This document shows, piece by piece, positions 26,384-34,515 of a DNA stretch of 64,000 nucleotides. The notes beneath the pieces were generated by a model. The model did no database searches and had not been told where the DNA came from. It was given only the letters and a program-made list of their open reading frames with translations. Location of the stretch: NCBI RefSeq assembly GCF_019656455.1, contig NZ_BPMK01000007.1, positions 186,001-250,000 of the forward strand, written 5' to 3'. Position 1 is the stretch's first letter. The number at the start of each line of letters is the position of its first letter. Origin of the DNA: Noviherbaspirillum aridicola (GTDB taxonomy: Bacteria; Pseudomonadota; Gammaproteobacteria; Burkholderiales; Burkholderiaceae_D). The position numbers were made by a program, and so were the translations under genes.

Positions 26384-26812
26384 ATGAAAAACCTAGTTCT
26401 TGCCTCGATTCTTGCGGGACTGACCCCCGTTGCATCTGCAGACGTCACTATCAACGAACCCTGGGCGCGTGCCACCGTCCCCGGACAACCTGTCGGTGCG
26501 GCATACATGAAAATCAGCAGCACGAGCACGGCACGTCTCCTGAGTGCGGAGTCCGACATTGCGAAAGAGGTGCAGGTCCACACAATGCAAAACCATGAGG
26601 GCGTCATGAAGATGCGGGAGCACGGCCAGCTAGAAATTTCGGCTGGTCAGACCGTCGAGCTCGCACCAGGCGGCCTGCACCTGATGCTCATGGGTCTGAA
26701 GAAGCCGTTGGCTGCCGGGGATACCCTGAACGTGAAGTTGACCTTCGAAGACGCCAAGAAGGTGAAAAGCACGGCGGTCGTTGCCGTTCCCGTCCGTCCG
26801 ATTGGCAAGTAA
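26384..26812 (+). CDS. PCuAC periplasmic copper chaperone
   Basis: A 142-residue secreted protein with a signal peptide ending near VASA. Mature part is the cupredoxin-like PCuAC fold with its ligands: HTMQNHEGVMKM and HLMLMG, the H-M and H-x-M pairs. PCuAC passes Cu(I) to cytochrome oxidase CuA sites, usually with Sco. The Sco gene follows after 14 bases, supporting this. The ribosome site is weak. Confidence 0.93.
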   Translation: MKNLVLASILAGLTPVASADVTINEPWARATVPGQPVGAAYMKISSTSTARLLSAESDIAKEVQVHTMQNHEGVMKMREHGQLEISAGQTVELAPGGLHLMLMGLKKPLAAGDTLNVKLTFEDAKKVKSTAVVAVPVRPIGK

Positions 26813-26826
26813 CGCAGGGAGTGCAC

Positions 26827-27420
26827 ATGAAACTACGATACTTAGCGGCTCTGGTTCTGGCTGGCACCTTCTTGATGGGATGTGACAACGGGCGGCCGCC
26901 TGAGCAGAAGTTTGTGTCAGCGGACATTACGGGCGGCGATTGGGGCAAAAACTTCCAGCTGACGGACCATACGGGGAAACCACGGACTCTTGCCGACTTC
27001 AAGGGAAAAGCCGTAGTCCTCTTCTTCGGCTATACCAATTGTCCCGATGTCTGTCCCACAACGATGGTCAAGCTTGCTCAGGCGATGGAAAAACTGGGCA
27101 AGGACTCGGAACGGGTGCAAGTGTTGATGGTAACGCTGGACCCGAAGCGCGACGCGCAGGAAGTGCTGAGCAAGTACGTTCCTGCGTTTCACCCCTCGTT
27201 CCTTGGCTTGACCGGGGACGAGCAGCAGGTCGATGCCGCCGCCAAGGAGTTCAAGGTGATTCGGGTGCTGCAAAAGGCGAATGAAAACGGCTTCTATACC
27301 GTCGACCATTCCGGCCAGACCTACGCTTTCGACCCGCAGGGCCGTCTGAGGCTGTTCTTCAGGGACGCGCAGCCGGTCGACGACATCGTCAAAGACCTCC
27401 AAACACTGCTTAAGACATGA
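26827..27420 (+). CDS. Sco1/SenC family copper chaperone lipoprotein
   Basis: A 197-residue thioredoxin-fold lipoprotein. Lipobox LMGC with Cys19; the copper/redox motif CPDVCP at Cys72 and Cys76; a later His in TVDHSGQTY completes the Sco site. AGGGAG lies upstream of ATG 26827; a GTG six bases earlier is less likely. Sco proteins reduce and load the CuA centre. Its stop overlaps the start of the DsbB gene (ATGATGG), so the block is co-translated. Confidence 0.94.
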   Translation: MKLRYLAALVLAGTFLMGCDNGRPPEQKFVSADITGGDWGKNFQLTDHTGKPRTLADFKGKAVVLFFGYTNCPDVCPTTMVKLAQAMEKLGKDSERVQVLMVTLDPKRDAQEVLSKYVPAFHPSFLGLTGDEQQVDAAAKEFKVIRVLQKANENGFYTVDHSGQTYAFDPQGRLRLFFRDAQPVDDIVKDLQTLLKT

Positions 27421-27854
27421 TGGCAACAACCGACACAAACGCCTCCGTCTGGCCCATGGTCTTCCTAAGCTGGGTTATTGCGACGGTTTCCACGCTTGGC
27501 GCCATATTCTTGGGTGAGGTGATGGGGCTGACGCCTTGCATCCTGTGCTGGTACCAGCGCATCTGCATGTTCCCTCTGGTGCTCATACTGGCGGCCGGCC
27601 TCTTCCCACTTGACGTTCGGGTAGTGCGCTATGCGTTTCCCTTGGCGCTTGTTGGCCTGGGAATCGCCGTGTTTCACCTCCTCGTGTCCGAAGGCCTTGT
27701 CTCGGAGACGCTTACGCCCTGCACGCAGGGCGTTCCCTGTTCGCAGCAGCTCATCGAGTGGTTCGGCTTCCTGACCATTCCAATGCTGTCTGTTGCTGCA
27801 TTCGGTGCAATCACCGCAATGCTTATCGCAATCTACTTCAAGGCTTCCAAATGA
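27417..27854 (+). CDS. DsbB-family disulfide oxidase, BdbC-like
   Basis: A 145-residue inner-membrane protein with four predicted helices. The two redox loops are present: CILC (Cys41, Cys44) and a second pair in TPCTQGVPCS. Such proteins reoxidise a DsbA partner using quinone. The DsbA-like gene overlaps its stop (ATGA). In this setting the pair may keep thiols of copper proteins in the right state. Confidence 0.92.
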   Translation: MMATTDTNASVWPMVFLSWVIATVSTLGAIFLGEVMGLTPCILCWYQRICMFPLVLILAAGLFPLDVRVVRYAFPLALVGLGIAVFHLLVSEGLVSETLTPCTQGVPCSQQLIEWFGFLTIPMLSVAAFGAITAMLIAIYFKASK

Positions 27855-28510
27855 AACAACGAACTCTCTTCATCGGGACAGCAGTCCTACTGGCGATTGC
27901 CTTTGCGCTCGGTATCACCCTGTACAAGTCACAGAAGAACGAGCAGGCAGCTCAGCAAGTCACCCAGAACAAGGAGGCGCTCGTACGCTTCCATTCGCCG
28001 ACTCTCGGCAACGCGAATGCACCAGTTCATATCGTCGAGTTTCTCGACCCTGCATGCGAGTCCTGCCGTGCGTTCTACCCGTTTGTCAAAGAAATAATCA
28101 CGTCAAACCCCGAGAAGATTCGCCTGACCATTCGTTACGCGCCATTCCATACCGGCGCCGACGAGGTTGTGAAAGTGCTTGAAGCCACGCGGAAGCAGGG
28201 TAAGTACTGGGAGTCGCTCGAAGCGCTTCTCGTCGCACAACCACAATGGGCGCTTGGACACGCAGCACACCTGGACCGAGTCTGGCCCTTCCTTGAAGGC
28301 TTGGGACTCGACATTCCCCGGCTGAAGGAAGACATGAAGTCGCCCGAGCTTGCGAAGCTGGTTCAGCAGGACCTGGAGGACGTGAAGGCCTTGAATGTCA
28401 GGGGAACACCCGAGTTCTTCGTGAACGGCCGACCGCTGCCGGAGTTCGGCCCTGACCACTTGAAGAAGCTAGTCGATGACGAGCTGGCAAAAGCTGGGGC
28501 CGGCAAGTAG
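27851..28510 (+). CDS. DsbA-family thioredoxin-like protein
   Basis: A 219-residue membrane-anchored thiol oxidoreductase. N-terminal helix about 7-24, DSBA-type thioredoxin domain with active site CESC (Cys69, Cys72), a helical insert, and the cis-proline in RGTPEFFVNG. It starts with ATG at 27851 inside the dsbB stop; upstream ATG 27758 lies inside dsbB. It probably works with that DsbB to oxidise periplasmic cysteines. Confidence 0.92.
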   Translation: MKQRTLFIGTAVLLAIAFALGITLYKSQKNEQAAQQVTQNKEALVRFHSPTLGNANAPVHIVEFLDPACESCRAFYPFVKEIITSNPEKIRLTIRYAPFHTGADEVVKVLEATRKQGKYWESLEALLVAQPQWALGHAAHLDRVWPFLEGLGLDIPRLKEDMKSPELAKLVQQDLEDVKALNVRGTPEFFVNGRPLPEFGPDHLKKLVDDELAKAGAGK

Positions 28511-28517
28511 ACGTTGT

Positions 28518-28549
28518 GAATCGGTGGAGAGCAGCGCCTCCACCGATTC
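28518..28549. terminator. Bidirectional hairpin between convergent genes
   Basis: Perfect 12-bp stem GAATCGGTGGAG / CTCCACCGATTC with an 8-base loop, between the DsbA-like gene and the minus-strand peptide genes. There is no T-run, so termination strength is uncertain. Confidence 0.6.
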
Positions 28550-28560
28550 GAGACATCCGG

Positions 28561-28830
28561 TCAGTCCCCGACGGTATTGACCAAGGTGGCAGGTGCTGCG
28601 ACGGGAGACGGCATGCCGACAAAGGCGGCATTGTTCCCGTTGTTCACGGTCGTGCCTTGGCTCTGGCTCATCGATTGAGCAGCATCGAACGACACCTTTG
28701 GCTGGTCACCGAACACCTTGGGCATACCCCAGCTGAGGGAGCAGAGGCCGCAGCCACCGCGAATGCTGCTCAGCTCGGCGTTTCCAAGGTCCTGTGCGGA
28801 CGGCAGGTCCGAAATTGAGAGAATAGACAT
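28561..28830 (-). CDS. Small double-glycine-leader protein, copy B
   Basis: An 89-residue protein with a leader-like N-terminus (MSILSISDLPSAQDLGNAEL) ending IRGG at residues 25-26. Right after it comes CGLCSLSWGMPKV, a CxxC start of the mature part. The mature part is small, polar and Asn/Gln/Ser-rich (SFDAAQSMSQSQ, then TTVNNGNNAAF). This is the plan of double-glycine-cleaved peptides such as RiPP or bacteriocin precursors. TGGAGAC lies upstream of the ATG. It is the second gene of a two-gene unit with its paralogue. No C39-peptidase transporter or modifying enzyme is in the window, so export and function are unknown. Confidence 0.7.
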   Translation of the reverse strand: MSILSISDLPSAQDLGNAELSSIRGGCGLCSLSWGMPKVFGDQPKVSFDAAQSMSQSQGTTVNNGNNAAFVGMPSPVAAPATLVNTVGD

Positions 28831-28856
28831 TTCAGTCTCCAGGGCGGCGTGACTGC

Positions 28857-29153
28857 TTAGCCGAAGTTGATGGTGTTCTGACCGTTTTGGGTCGGGTTCA
28901 CGTTCGCGCTGATGCCGGAAGAGAAGGCCACGTTGTTGCCGTTATTGACGGTGGTGTTCTGGCTCTGGCCGAGTGACTGAGCCGCGTCGAAGGAGACGTT
29001 CGGTGCAGCGTAGTCGTACTTCGGCATTACGAAGCCAACTTTCGGCATGCCCCAGCCCGGCGAACAGGCGCCGCAACCGCCGACGACACCGGCGAGGTCT
29101 TTGCTTGTGAGTTCTTGGGCGATGGCGAGGTCTTCAATCATCAGTGCTTTCAT
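28857..29153 (-). CDS. Small double-glycine-leader protein, copy A
   Basis: A 98-residue paralogue of the downstream gene. Leader MKALMIEDLAIAQELTSKDL ends VVGG at the same residues (25-26), followed by CGACSPGWGMPKV. The shared block VSFDAAQSLGQSQNTTVNNG appears in both, while the tails differ (here NVNPTQNGQNTINFG). AGGAG is 8 bases upstream. The pair is transcribed as one unit between the DsbA-like and CDF genes. The CxxC right after the cleavage point could bind metal or form a disulfide, which would fit the neighbours; this is speculative. Confidence 0.72.
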   Translation of the reverse strand: MKALMIEDLAIAQELTSKDLAGVVGGCGACSPGWGMPKVGFVMPKYDYAAPNVSFDAAQSLGQSQNTTVNNGNNVAFSSGISANVNPTQNGQNTINFG

Positions 29154-29431
29154 CGTGTTTCTCCTAGAGGGAAGTGAGTTTGCTTGGTCGAGCTTTTTGT
29201 TGCGCTCGACCCTCTCTTCGCGAGGACCGTGCCAGGCTCAAGGTCCAAGCCTCGTAACGCGCTAACCCACTGAAAAGACAGCGTTTTTCTCACGCTCCGA
29301 CAAGTTCTTTGCTGGTGCACTAACAGTGCCACGACAGGCGGTGTCTCTGCGCCGCCAACAAGTTGTCGAGCACTTGGCGCACTGCGCCCAACAAGCCTTC
29401 CTTTCATTCCGAACTTTCTTCCAAGTAGTGC
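29154..29431. other. Intergenic region, divergent promoters
   Basis: About 280 bases upstream of the peptide pair and before the MerR-type promoter of the CDF gene. It should contain the peptide promoter on the minus strand. No gene is convincing. Confidence 0.4.
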
Positions 29432-29462
29432 TTGACTCTGGAGTCGCTACAGGGTTTTTAAT
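29432..29462 (+). promoter_or_regulatory. CadR/PbrR-type MerR promoter
   Basis: TTGACT (29432-29437), 19-base spacer, TTTAAT (29457-29462). The spacer carries the interrupted dyad ACTCTGGAG-TCG-CTACAGGGT, the Cd/Pb/Zn-type MerR operator. It drives the CDF gene at 29489, and the regulator at 25228-25671 is the best candidate. Confidence 0.82.
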
Positions 29463-29488
29463 GACAGTACACGCGAAAGGAGTATGAA

Positions 29489-30136
29489 ATGTCTGCTTGC
29501 TGTTCAGGAGGTTGCTCCTCCGATAAACCGCCGGTTGACCGGGGCTACCGTCGGATTCTGTGGATTGCCCTGGTCGTAAACGCCGTCATGTTTGGCGTCG
29601 AGTTGTTTAGCGGCTGGGCCGCCGGCTCAGTCTCGCTGTTGGCCGATGCGGTCGACTTCTTCGGCGACGCGGCCAATTACGGTGTCTCGTTATTGGTCTT
29701 GGGCCTAGCACCTATCTGGCGCTCCCGTACCGCCCTCATCAAGGGGCTGACCATGGGCGGCTATGGCCTGTTCGTCCTTGGGGCAGCGCTCTGGAACGCG
29801 GCTTCTGGTACGGTGCCCCAGCACACGACCATGGGCGTTATCGGCTTTGTTGCGCTCTTGGCAAACCTGCTGGTTGCCGTGCTTTTGTTCTCTTATCGAA
29901 ACGGCGATTCCAATATGCGCTCGGTCTGGCTCTGCACTCGTAACGACGTCATCGGCAATTTGGCCGTGATGCTGGCGGCGCTCGGCGTGTTTGGGACAGG
30001 TGCTGGATGGCCGGACACAGTTGTCGCGAGCATTATGGGCGTCCTGGGCCTGTCGGCTGCCCGTACCGTGGTGACACAGGCTCGTGCGGAACTGGCTCCC
30101 GAGCCCGCTATTCAGGTTGTTGCGCGCCCGAGGTGA
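29489..30136 (+). CDS. Short CDF-family cation transporter
   Basis: A 215-residue membrane protein with about six helices and no C-terminal cytoplasmic domain. It starts with a Cys-rich head (SACCSGGCSSDKP). The CDF metal sites are altered: helix 2 reads LLADAVDFFGDAAN (Asp where HxxxD is usual) and helix 5 reads RNDVIGN. AGGAG is six bases from the ATG. A MerR-type Cd/Pb promoter precedes it, so divalent-metal efflux is inferred. This short DxxxD variety is recurrent beside CadR/PbrR regulators, as I recall. Confidence 0.85.
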   Translation: MSACCSGGCSSDKPPVDRGYRRILWIALVVNAVMFGVELFSGWAAGSVSLLADAVDFFGDAANYGVSLLVLGLAPIWRSRTALIKGLTMGGYGLFVLGAALWNAASGTVPQHTTMGVIGFVALLANLLVAVLLFSYRNGDSNMRSVWLCTRNDVIGNLAVMLAALGVFGTGAGWPDTVVASIMGVLGLSAARTVVTQARAELAPEPAIQVVARPR

Positions 30137-30139
30137 AGA

Positions 30140-30733
30140 ATGGACCGGTCGATTCTTGCTGTGTTGTTCCTGACGTACTTTGGAGTGGCGTTTGTCTGGC
30201 CGTCGGTCCGGGTCTGGCGGCAGACAGGCCTCAACCCGTACGTCCTTCCCTCGAGCGACGATGCCTATGGGTTCGTTACCTCCGGCTTCCGCTTCGTCCT
30301 CGTGGGGCTGGGCCTCTACGTCGTGGTGCAGGCTGTCTGGGAAGACATCGACAGTCTGCTGGGCACGCTCGACTGGTTGGCGCACTCCGCGGCGCGTATA
30401 GCAGGCTGGGCGCTCCTGATTGCCTCGCTGGTATGGACGGTCATCGCACAAGCCCAGATGGGGAAATCATGGCGGATAGGCATCGACCAAAAGAACCGGA
30501 CAAGCTTGGTGACGGCGGGCCTGTTCGCCTGGTCGCGGAACCCGATATTTCTTGGCATGCGCCTGAGCTTGCTGGGCCTGGTCCTGCTACGCCCCAATGT
30601 TGTGACAGTGGCAGCAGCCATAGCCGCTGACGTCCTCATCCAGATTCAGGTCAGACTGGAAGAAGATTTTCTTTTGAAGCAGCACGGCGCCACATACGAA
30701 GAATACGTCCGCAAGACCCGTCGCTGGCTGTGA
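30140..30733 (+). CDS. ICMT/PEMT-like membrane methyltransferase family protein
   Basis: A 197-residue polytopic protein. Four to five helices, then the SAM-binding C-terminal signature of isoprenylcysteine carboxyl methyltransferases: GLFAWSRNPIFLGM followed by EEDFLLKQHGATYEEY. Bacteria lack prenylated targets, so the substrate is unknown. It begins three bases after the CDF stop and is co-transcribed. Such genes recur in czc-type islands, but their role is not established. Confidence 0.85.
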   Translation: MDRSILAVLFLTYFGVAFVWPSVRVWRQTGLNPYVLPSSDDAYGFVTSGFRFVLVGLGLYVVVQAVWEDIDSLLGTLDWLAHSAARIAGWALLIASLVWTVIAQAQMGKSWRIGIDQKNRTSLVTAGLFAWSRNPIFLGMRLSLLGLVLLRPNVVTVAAAIAADVLIQIQVRLEEDFLLKQHGATYEEYVRKTRRWL

Positions 30734-30757
30734 CGTTATTTAGGGAGCGAAATTAGA

Positions 30758-31096
30758 ATGAGAAGCGAGCTAAGAGCAGCTTTTGACGCAGAAATGGCGG
30801 TAGCCATCGACTTGTACAGGAAGGGCCGGTTGGGGCAATCCTTCGGGCGCCTGGAAACCGCGCACGTCCTCGGTCAACGCCATGTCATGCCGCATGTGGT
30901 GACCCATTGGTGGATGTTGAAAATCGGCCTGAAACGCCGCGCGACATCGGAAGTCGTTGGCCAGGCGGTACGAATCGTTCTCGGTGCACTCGGCTCAGCC
31001 GTCGGTGTCGTCCCAGTCGGCAATACGGGTGGTACGAACATCAGCATGTTCAAGCGGCTACCAATCGATGACGGCCTTCGCCGCTTAATCGAGTAA
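30758..31096 (+). CDS. DUF3703 family protein
   Basis: A 112-residue protein with the family pattern RLETAHVLGQRHVMPHVVTHWWML and GNTGGTNISMFKRLPI. Three His in the centre could bind metal. It lies 24 bases after the ICMT-like gene with AGGGAGCG upstream. DUF3703 genes travel with metal-efflux operons; no function is known. Confidence 0.88.
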   Translation: MRSELRAAFDAEMAVAIDLYRKGRLGQSFGRLETAHVLGQRHVMPHVVTHWWMLKIGLKRRATSEVVGQAVRIVLGALGSAVGVVPVGNTGGTNISMFKRLPIDDGLRRLIE

Positions 31097-31136
31097 GCAA
31101 ATCGCCTAACTGACACCAAGACGGTTCCAAGATGTT

Positions 31137-31505
31137 ATGATTTCGGCCGTGAAAAAGCTCTTCCTCATTCTCTTGCTGCTTGTCATGCCGCTGCAGTCCT
31201 CCTGGGCTGTTGTGGCGGCGTATTGTCAGCCCGAGACTGAGGTCACGACCAAGCATTTCGGCCATCACGAGCATCAGCACGAGCGTCACCACGCCCGAAT
31301 CGGTCAGGATGCTGACGAAGACTCGAAGAGTCTTAAGACAACTGACTGCCTTGACTGCCACGGCTTGTACAGTGGTATGGTCATTACAAACTTCAATACT
31401 CCATCTGCGGGTCCCATAGCAGGGCCACCCGACAATGCGACTTCGCGGCTCATATCCGCTTCATCTTCCAGGCCCGAAAAGCCTAAATGGTTCGCCGCCG
31501 TCTAA
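31137..31505 (+). CDS. czcI: CzcI-like periplasmic protein
   Basis: A protein of about 120 residues with a signal peptide (LFLILLLLVMPLQSSWA), then CQPE, HFGHHEHQHERHH and DCLDCHG, the same order as in CzcI of Cupriavidus. CzcI is thought to modulate czc expression or periplasmic metal. The start is ATG 31137 or GTG 31149 (MKKLFLILL); neither has a strong ribosome site. It directly precedes the CzcC-like gene, as czcI precedes czcCBA. Confidence 0.82.
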   Translation: MISAVKKLFLILLLLVMPLQSSWAVVAAYCQPETEVTTKHFGHHEHQHERHHARIGQDADEDSKSLKTTDCLDCHGLYSGMVITNFNTPSAGPIAGPPDNATSRLISASSSRPEKPKWFAAV

Positions 31506-31568
31506 TCCGGCGGACCACATCAATCTACGCTTAGCCGTCCTTAGCAGATAAAACGTATCCGCCGGATT
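31504..31568 (+). repeat. 11-bp inverted repeat before the CzcC-like gene
   Basis: AATCCGGCGGA (31504-31514) and TCCGCCGGATT (31558-31568) could form a long-loop hairpin in the leader between czcI and the channel gene. It might act as an attenuator or partial terminator; there is no T-run. Confidence 0.5.
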
Positions 31569-31598
31569 CCCCTGGTCTTTTAACTTAGGAGAATCTGA

Positions 31599-32822
31599 AT
31601 GCGACGATTTCGTTCGTCCTCTAGTTTGTTATCCAAACTGGCGGTGGCAGCCGTTATCGGGAGCGCAAGCGCTGCCTATGCTGCCCCCCTGACCCTTAAA
31701 GAAGCTGTCGAGGCTGCGTGGTCTCGACAACCCGAAGCACGGGCACTTGACGCCCGGCAAGATGAAGCGGCGGCAAAGCGGGGCGCCGCGTCGGCATTGT
31801 TTCCCGGCGCACCCGTCATAGGTCTGTCCCAACGGACGGACCAATTGAACCAAAACCGTGGCGAGCGGGAGACTGAGGCTGAAATTGCGGTACCTCTCTG
31901 GATGCCAGGGACGCGTAACGCAGCTCAGCGTCTGGCTGCAGCAGAAACGACGCAACTTGACGCCAAAACGCTCGCTGCGAGGCTGAAGCTTGCAGGCGAG
32001 GTTCGGGAAGCGTACTGGCAAGCGCGCTTTGCCCAGAACGACAAGGATGTAGCACTGCGCAAGGTCAGCGAAACAGGTGTGCTTCTGGAAGACGTGGAAC
32101 GGCGATTCAAGGCAGGCGACCTGGCCCGAGCCGACCTGAACCAGGCTCAAGTAGCCGAGCGCCTTGCCAGAGCTACGGCAGCCGAAGCGGAGGCCCGTGC
32201 CAATCGCTCTCAGCGGCTTTTCAGTGTGCTGACGGGCCTCGCACAGCTTCCAGAGGCTGGTGAGACACTGTCCGACGCCGGACAAGCTCCTGCGCTTCAC
32301 CCGCTGCTTGCTGCCACGAGCGTGGCCGTGCAAGTAGGGCAAGCCCGCCTTGCTCAGGCAAGTGCCGAGCGGCGGGACCCGCCCGAAATCGCCCTGGGGT
32401 TCGTCCGCGAGCGCCCTACTGCAGGGGACGGGTACGACAAATCGGTTCGTGTTGCCGTACGTATCCCGCTAGCTACTCACGCCCGCAATGCCCCTCGGGT
32501 AACCGCTGCGAATGCAGAACTCATTGAGATGCAAGCCGCCTTGTCGCTGGAGCAGGAACGCATCCAGGCTGAGTCCGACGCGGCAAGGGCGGAGCTCGAA
32601 CAGGCAACGGCTATAGAAGCTCTGGCACAGGAGCGCTTCCGACTAGCGTCGGAGACGCAAGGCCTCTACGCCAAAGCATTCAAGCTAGGCGAACTGGACC
32701 TTCCGACCCGGCTGCGCAGCGAAAACGACCGTTTTGAGGCTGAACTCGCACTCACCCGTGCACGACTCGAGGTCGGGCGCGCTATTTCTAAGCTCAACCA
32801 AGCACTAGGGCTCATCCCATGA
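31599..32822 (+). CDS. czcC: TolC-family outer-membrane channel, CzcC-like
   Basis: A 407-residue OEP protein with a signal peptide (to about SAAYA) and two coiled-coil repeats. AGGAG precedes the ATG. Its stop overlaps the next start (ATGA). It supplies the outer-membrane duct for the second RND pump of the island. It differs clearly from the CusC-like channel at 16250, so the two pumps are not a recent duplication. Confidence 0.88.
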   Translation: MRRFRSSSSLLSKLAVAAVIGSASAAYAAPLTLKEAVEAAWSRQPEARALDARQDEAAAKRGAASALFPGAPVIGLSQRTDQLNQNRGERETEAEIAVPLWMPGTRNAAQRLAAAETTQLDAKTLAARLKLAGEVREAYWQARFAQNDKDVALRKVSETGVLLEDVERRFKAGDLARADLNQAQVAERLARATAAEAEARANRSQRLFSVLTGLAQLPEAGETLSDAGQAPALHPLLAATSVAVQVGQARLAQASAERRDPPEIALGFVRERPTAGDGYDKSVRVAVRIPLATHARNAPRVTAANAELIEMQAALSLEQERIQAESDAARAELEQATAIEALAQERFRLASETQGLYAKAFKLGELDLPTRLRSENDRFEAELALTRARLEVGRAISKLNQALGLIP

Positions 32823-33388
32823 ACCGACCTTTCTCTCGTTTCGCCATGCCACTGGTGGCGTTGGCATTTTCATTCAGCACAGCTATCGCAGGTCCTGGAC
32901 ATGACCACGGCGACGAAGCGCCAGTGGCTTCGTCCGGTTCCGTGTCTCCTCGGTTTGAAGCGCACTCAGACCTCTTTGAAGTTGTAGGCGTATTTGGGGG
33001 CCACGAGCTATCGGTGTTCGTTGACCAGTATGCCGACAATGCCCCGGTCCTGAAGGCCAAAGTCGAGCTCGAAAGCGGGTCGACAAAGGCAGTTGGCGAG
33101 TTTCATGAGGATAGCGGCGACTACAAGTTTGCCGTCAAGTCATTCGAGAAGCCTGGCGAATACCCGGTCACGCTGACTGTCACTGCAGGCGACGATGTCG
33201 ACATCCTTGCCGCGAATCTGGTTATTCCTGATGGTCATGCCGGAGAAGACCATGCCCATGGTGATAACACCTCAAGCCCACTGTATCAACGAATTGGAAT
33301 CGGAGCCGCTGCCTTGGTTGTGCTTGCGCTCCTGATACTCGGCGTTCGTCGCCTGAAGAAGACCCGCGGCGCAGGAGGACTGAAATAA
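32819..33388 (+). CDS. His-rich membrane-anchored periplasmic protein of the czc operon
   Basis: A 189-residue protein: signal peptide ending AIA, a His/Asp start (GPGHDHGDE), an Ig-like domain (RFEAHSDLFEVVGVF, then SGDYKFAV), a second His patch (GHAGEDHAHGDN), and a C-terminal membrane helix with an Arg/Lys tail. The domain resembles the N-terminal extension found on some CzcB adaptors, so here that domain appears as a separate gene before czcB. The stop and the czcB start share one base. Confidence 0.75.
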   Translation: MNRPFSRFAMPLVALAFSFSTAIAGPGHDHGDEAPVASSGSVSPRFEAHSDLFEVVGVFGGHELSVFVDQYADNAPVLKAKVELESGSTKAVGEFHEDSGDYKFAVKSFEKPGEYPVTLTVTAGDDVDILAANLVIPDGHAGEDHAHGDNTSSPLYQRIGIGAAALVVLALLILGVRRLKKTRGAGGLK

Positions 33389-34512
33389 TGAAAAACCTAT
33401 CCCAAACTATCATGGTGGGGCTGATTGCCGCTGCCTTTTCCGCAAGTGCCTTTGCAGGTCCCGGCCACGACCACGACCATGGCGCAGAGCCTGCGGCCAG
33501 CTCCAACGGTCCAAAGCGGCTTCCCGACGGGAGCGTCTTCCTTCCAAAAATCACCCAACGGCAGCTAGCAGTACGAACCATCGTCACGGAAAGCAAAGAA
33601 CAACCGCAAGCATTCGAACTCGTTGGAAGGGTCGTCATGGACCCCAACGCCGGCGGTAAGGTGCAGCCAATGGTAGCGGGGCGAGTAGAGCCCGGTCCTA
33701 AGGGACTGCCTTCCCTAGGGCAAACGGTTCGGAAGGGTGAAGTGCTAGCTTACGTGCGTCCGTCCACTGGAGCGCTTGAGCGCGCAAACCAGGTTGCGCA
33801 GGCTGCGGAACTCCGTTCGACAAGAGCTTTGGCGGAAAAGCGCGTGGCGCGGTTGAGGCAACTGGAAGGCACGGTGCCGCAGAAGGAAATTGAGGCTGCC
33901 GAAGCGGAAGTGGCGAGCGCAAAGGAGAGACTGGCAGCTATCGGCGGGAGCCTGTCGACAACGGAGGCGCTGACCGCGCCGGTTTCCGGGGTCATTTCTG
34001 CAGCCAACGTCGTCGCCGGGCAGGTTGTCGATGCGCGAGAAGTCCTGTTCGAGATTGTCGACCCCAGCCGCTTGCGTGTGGAAGCCGTGGCACACGACGC
34101 CACTCTCGCAACAAACATCGCAACGGCAACGGCGCGGGCGAATTCGGGCGAATCTATACCTCTCGAATTCGTCGGCGCTGGCCGGACACTGCGGGAACAG
34201 ACGGTTCCAATTCAGTTCCGCACCCGCCCTGTAAAGGACGGCGTTTTGCCTGTCCTGACCGTCGGTCAGCCGATGAAGGTCATCACCCAGTCGAAAACCA
34301 CAGTCTCGGGCGTCGCCGTTCCAGCAAGCGCTATCGTCAAGAACCCGAGCAATCAGGACATCGTGTGGGTGCATGAAAGCGCTGAGAGGTTTGTGCAGCA
34401 TCCAATCCGGTTTGCGCCCTTGGACGCAAATACAGTGACGGTGACGAGCGGGCTGCAAGGCGGCGAGCGCGTGGTCGTTCAGGGTGCGCCACTCGTCAAC
34501 CAGGTGAGGTAA
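33388..34512 (+). CDS. czcB: RND periplasmic adaptor, CzcB-like
   Basis: A 374-residue membrane-fusion protein. Signal peptide to about AFAG, a His patch (GHDHDHGAE), then barrel-sandwich and alpha-hairpin domains (GKVQPMVAGRVEPG; a helical pair near 33780-33960) and a beta-barrel. GGAGGA lies upstream. It couples the CzcA-like pump to the CzcC-like channel. Metal specificity cannot be read from it. Confidence 0.9.
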   Translation: MKNLSQTIMVGLIAAAFSASAFAGPGHDHDHGAEPAASSNGPKRLPDGSVFLPKITQRQLAVRTIVTESKEQPQAFELVGRVVMDPNAGGKVQPMVAGRVEPGPKGLPSLGQTVRKGEVLAYVRPSTGALERANQVAQAAELRSTRALAEKRVARLRQLEGTVPQKEIEAAEAEVASAKERLAAIGGSLSTTEALTAPVSGVISAANVVAGQVVDAREVLFEIVDPSRLRVEAVAHDATLATNIATATARANSGESIPLEFVGAGRTLREQTVPIQFRTRPVKDGVLPVLTVGQPMKVITQSKTTVSGVAVPASAIVKNPSNQDIVWVHESAERFVQHPIRFAPLDANTVTVTSGLQGGERVVVQGAPLVNQVR

Positions 34513-34515
34513 TCG

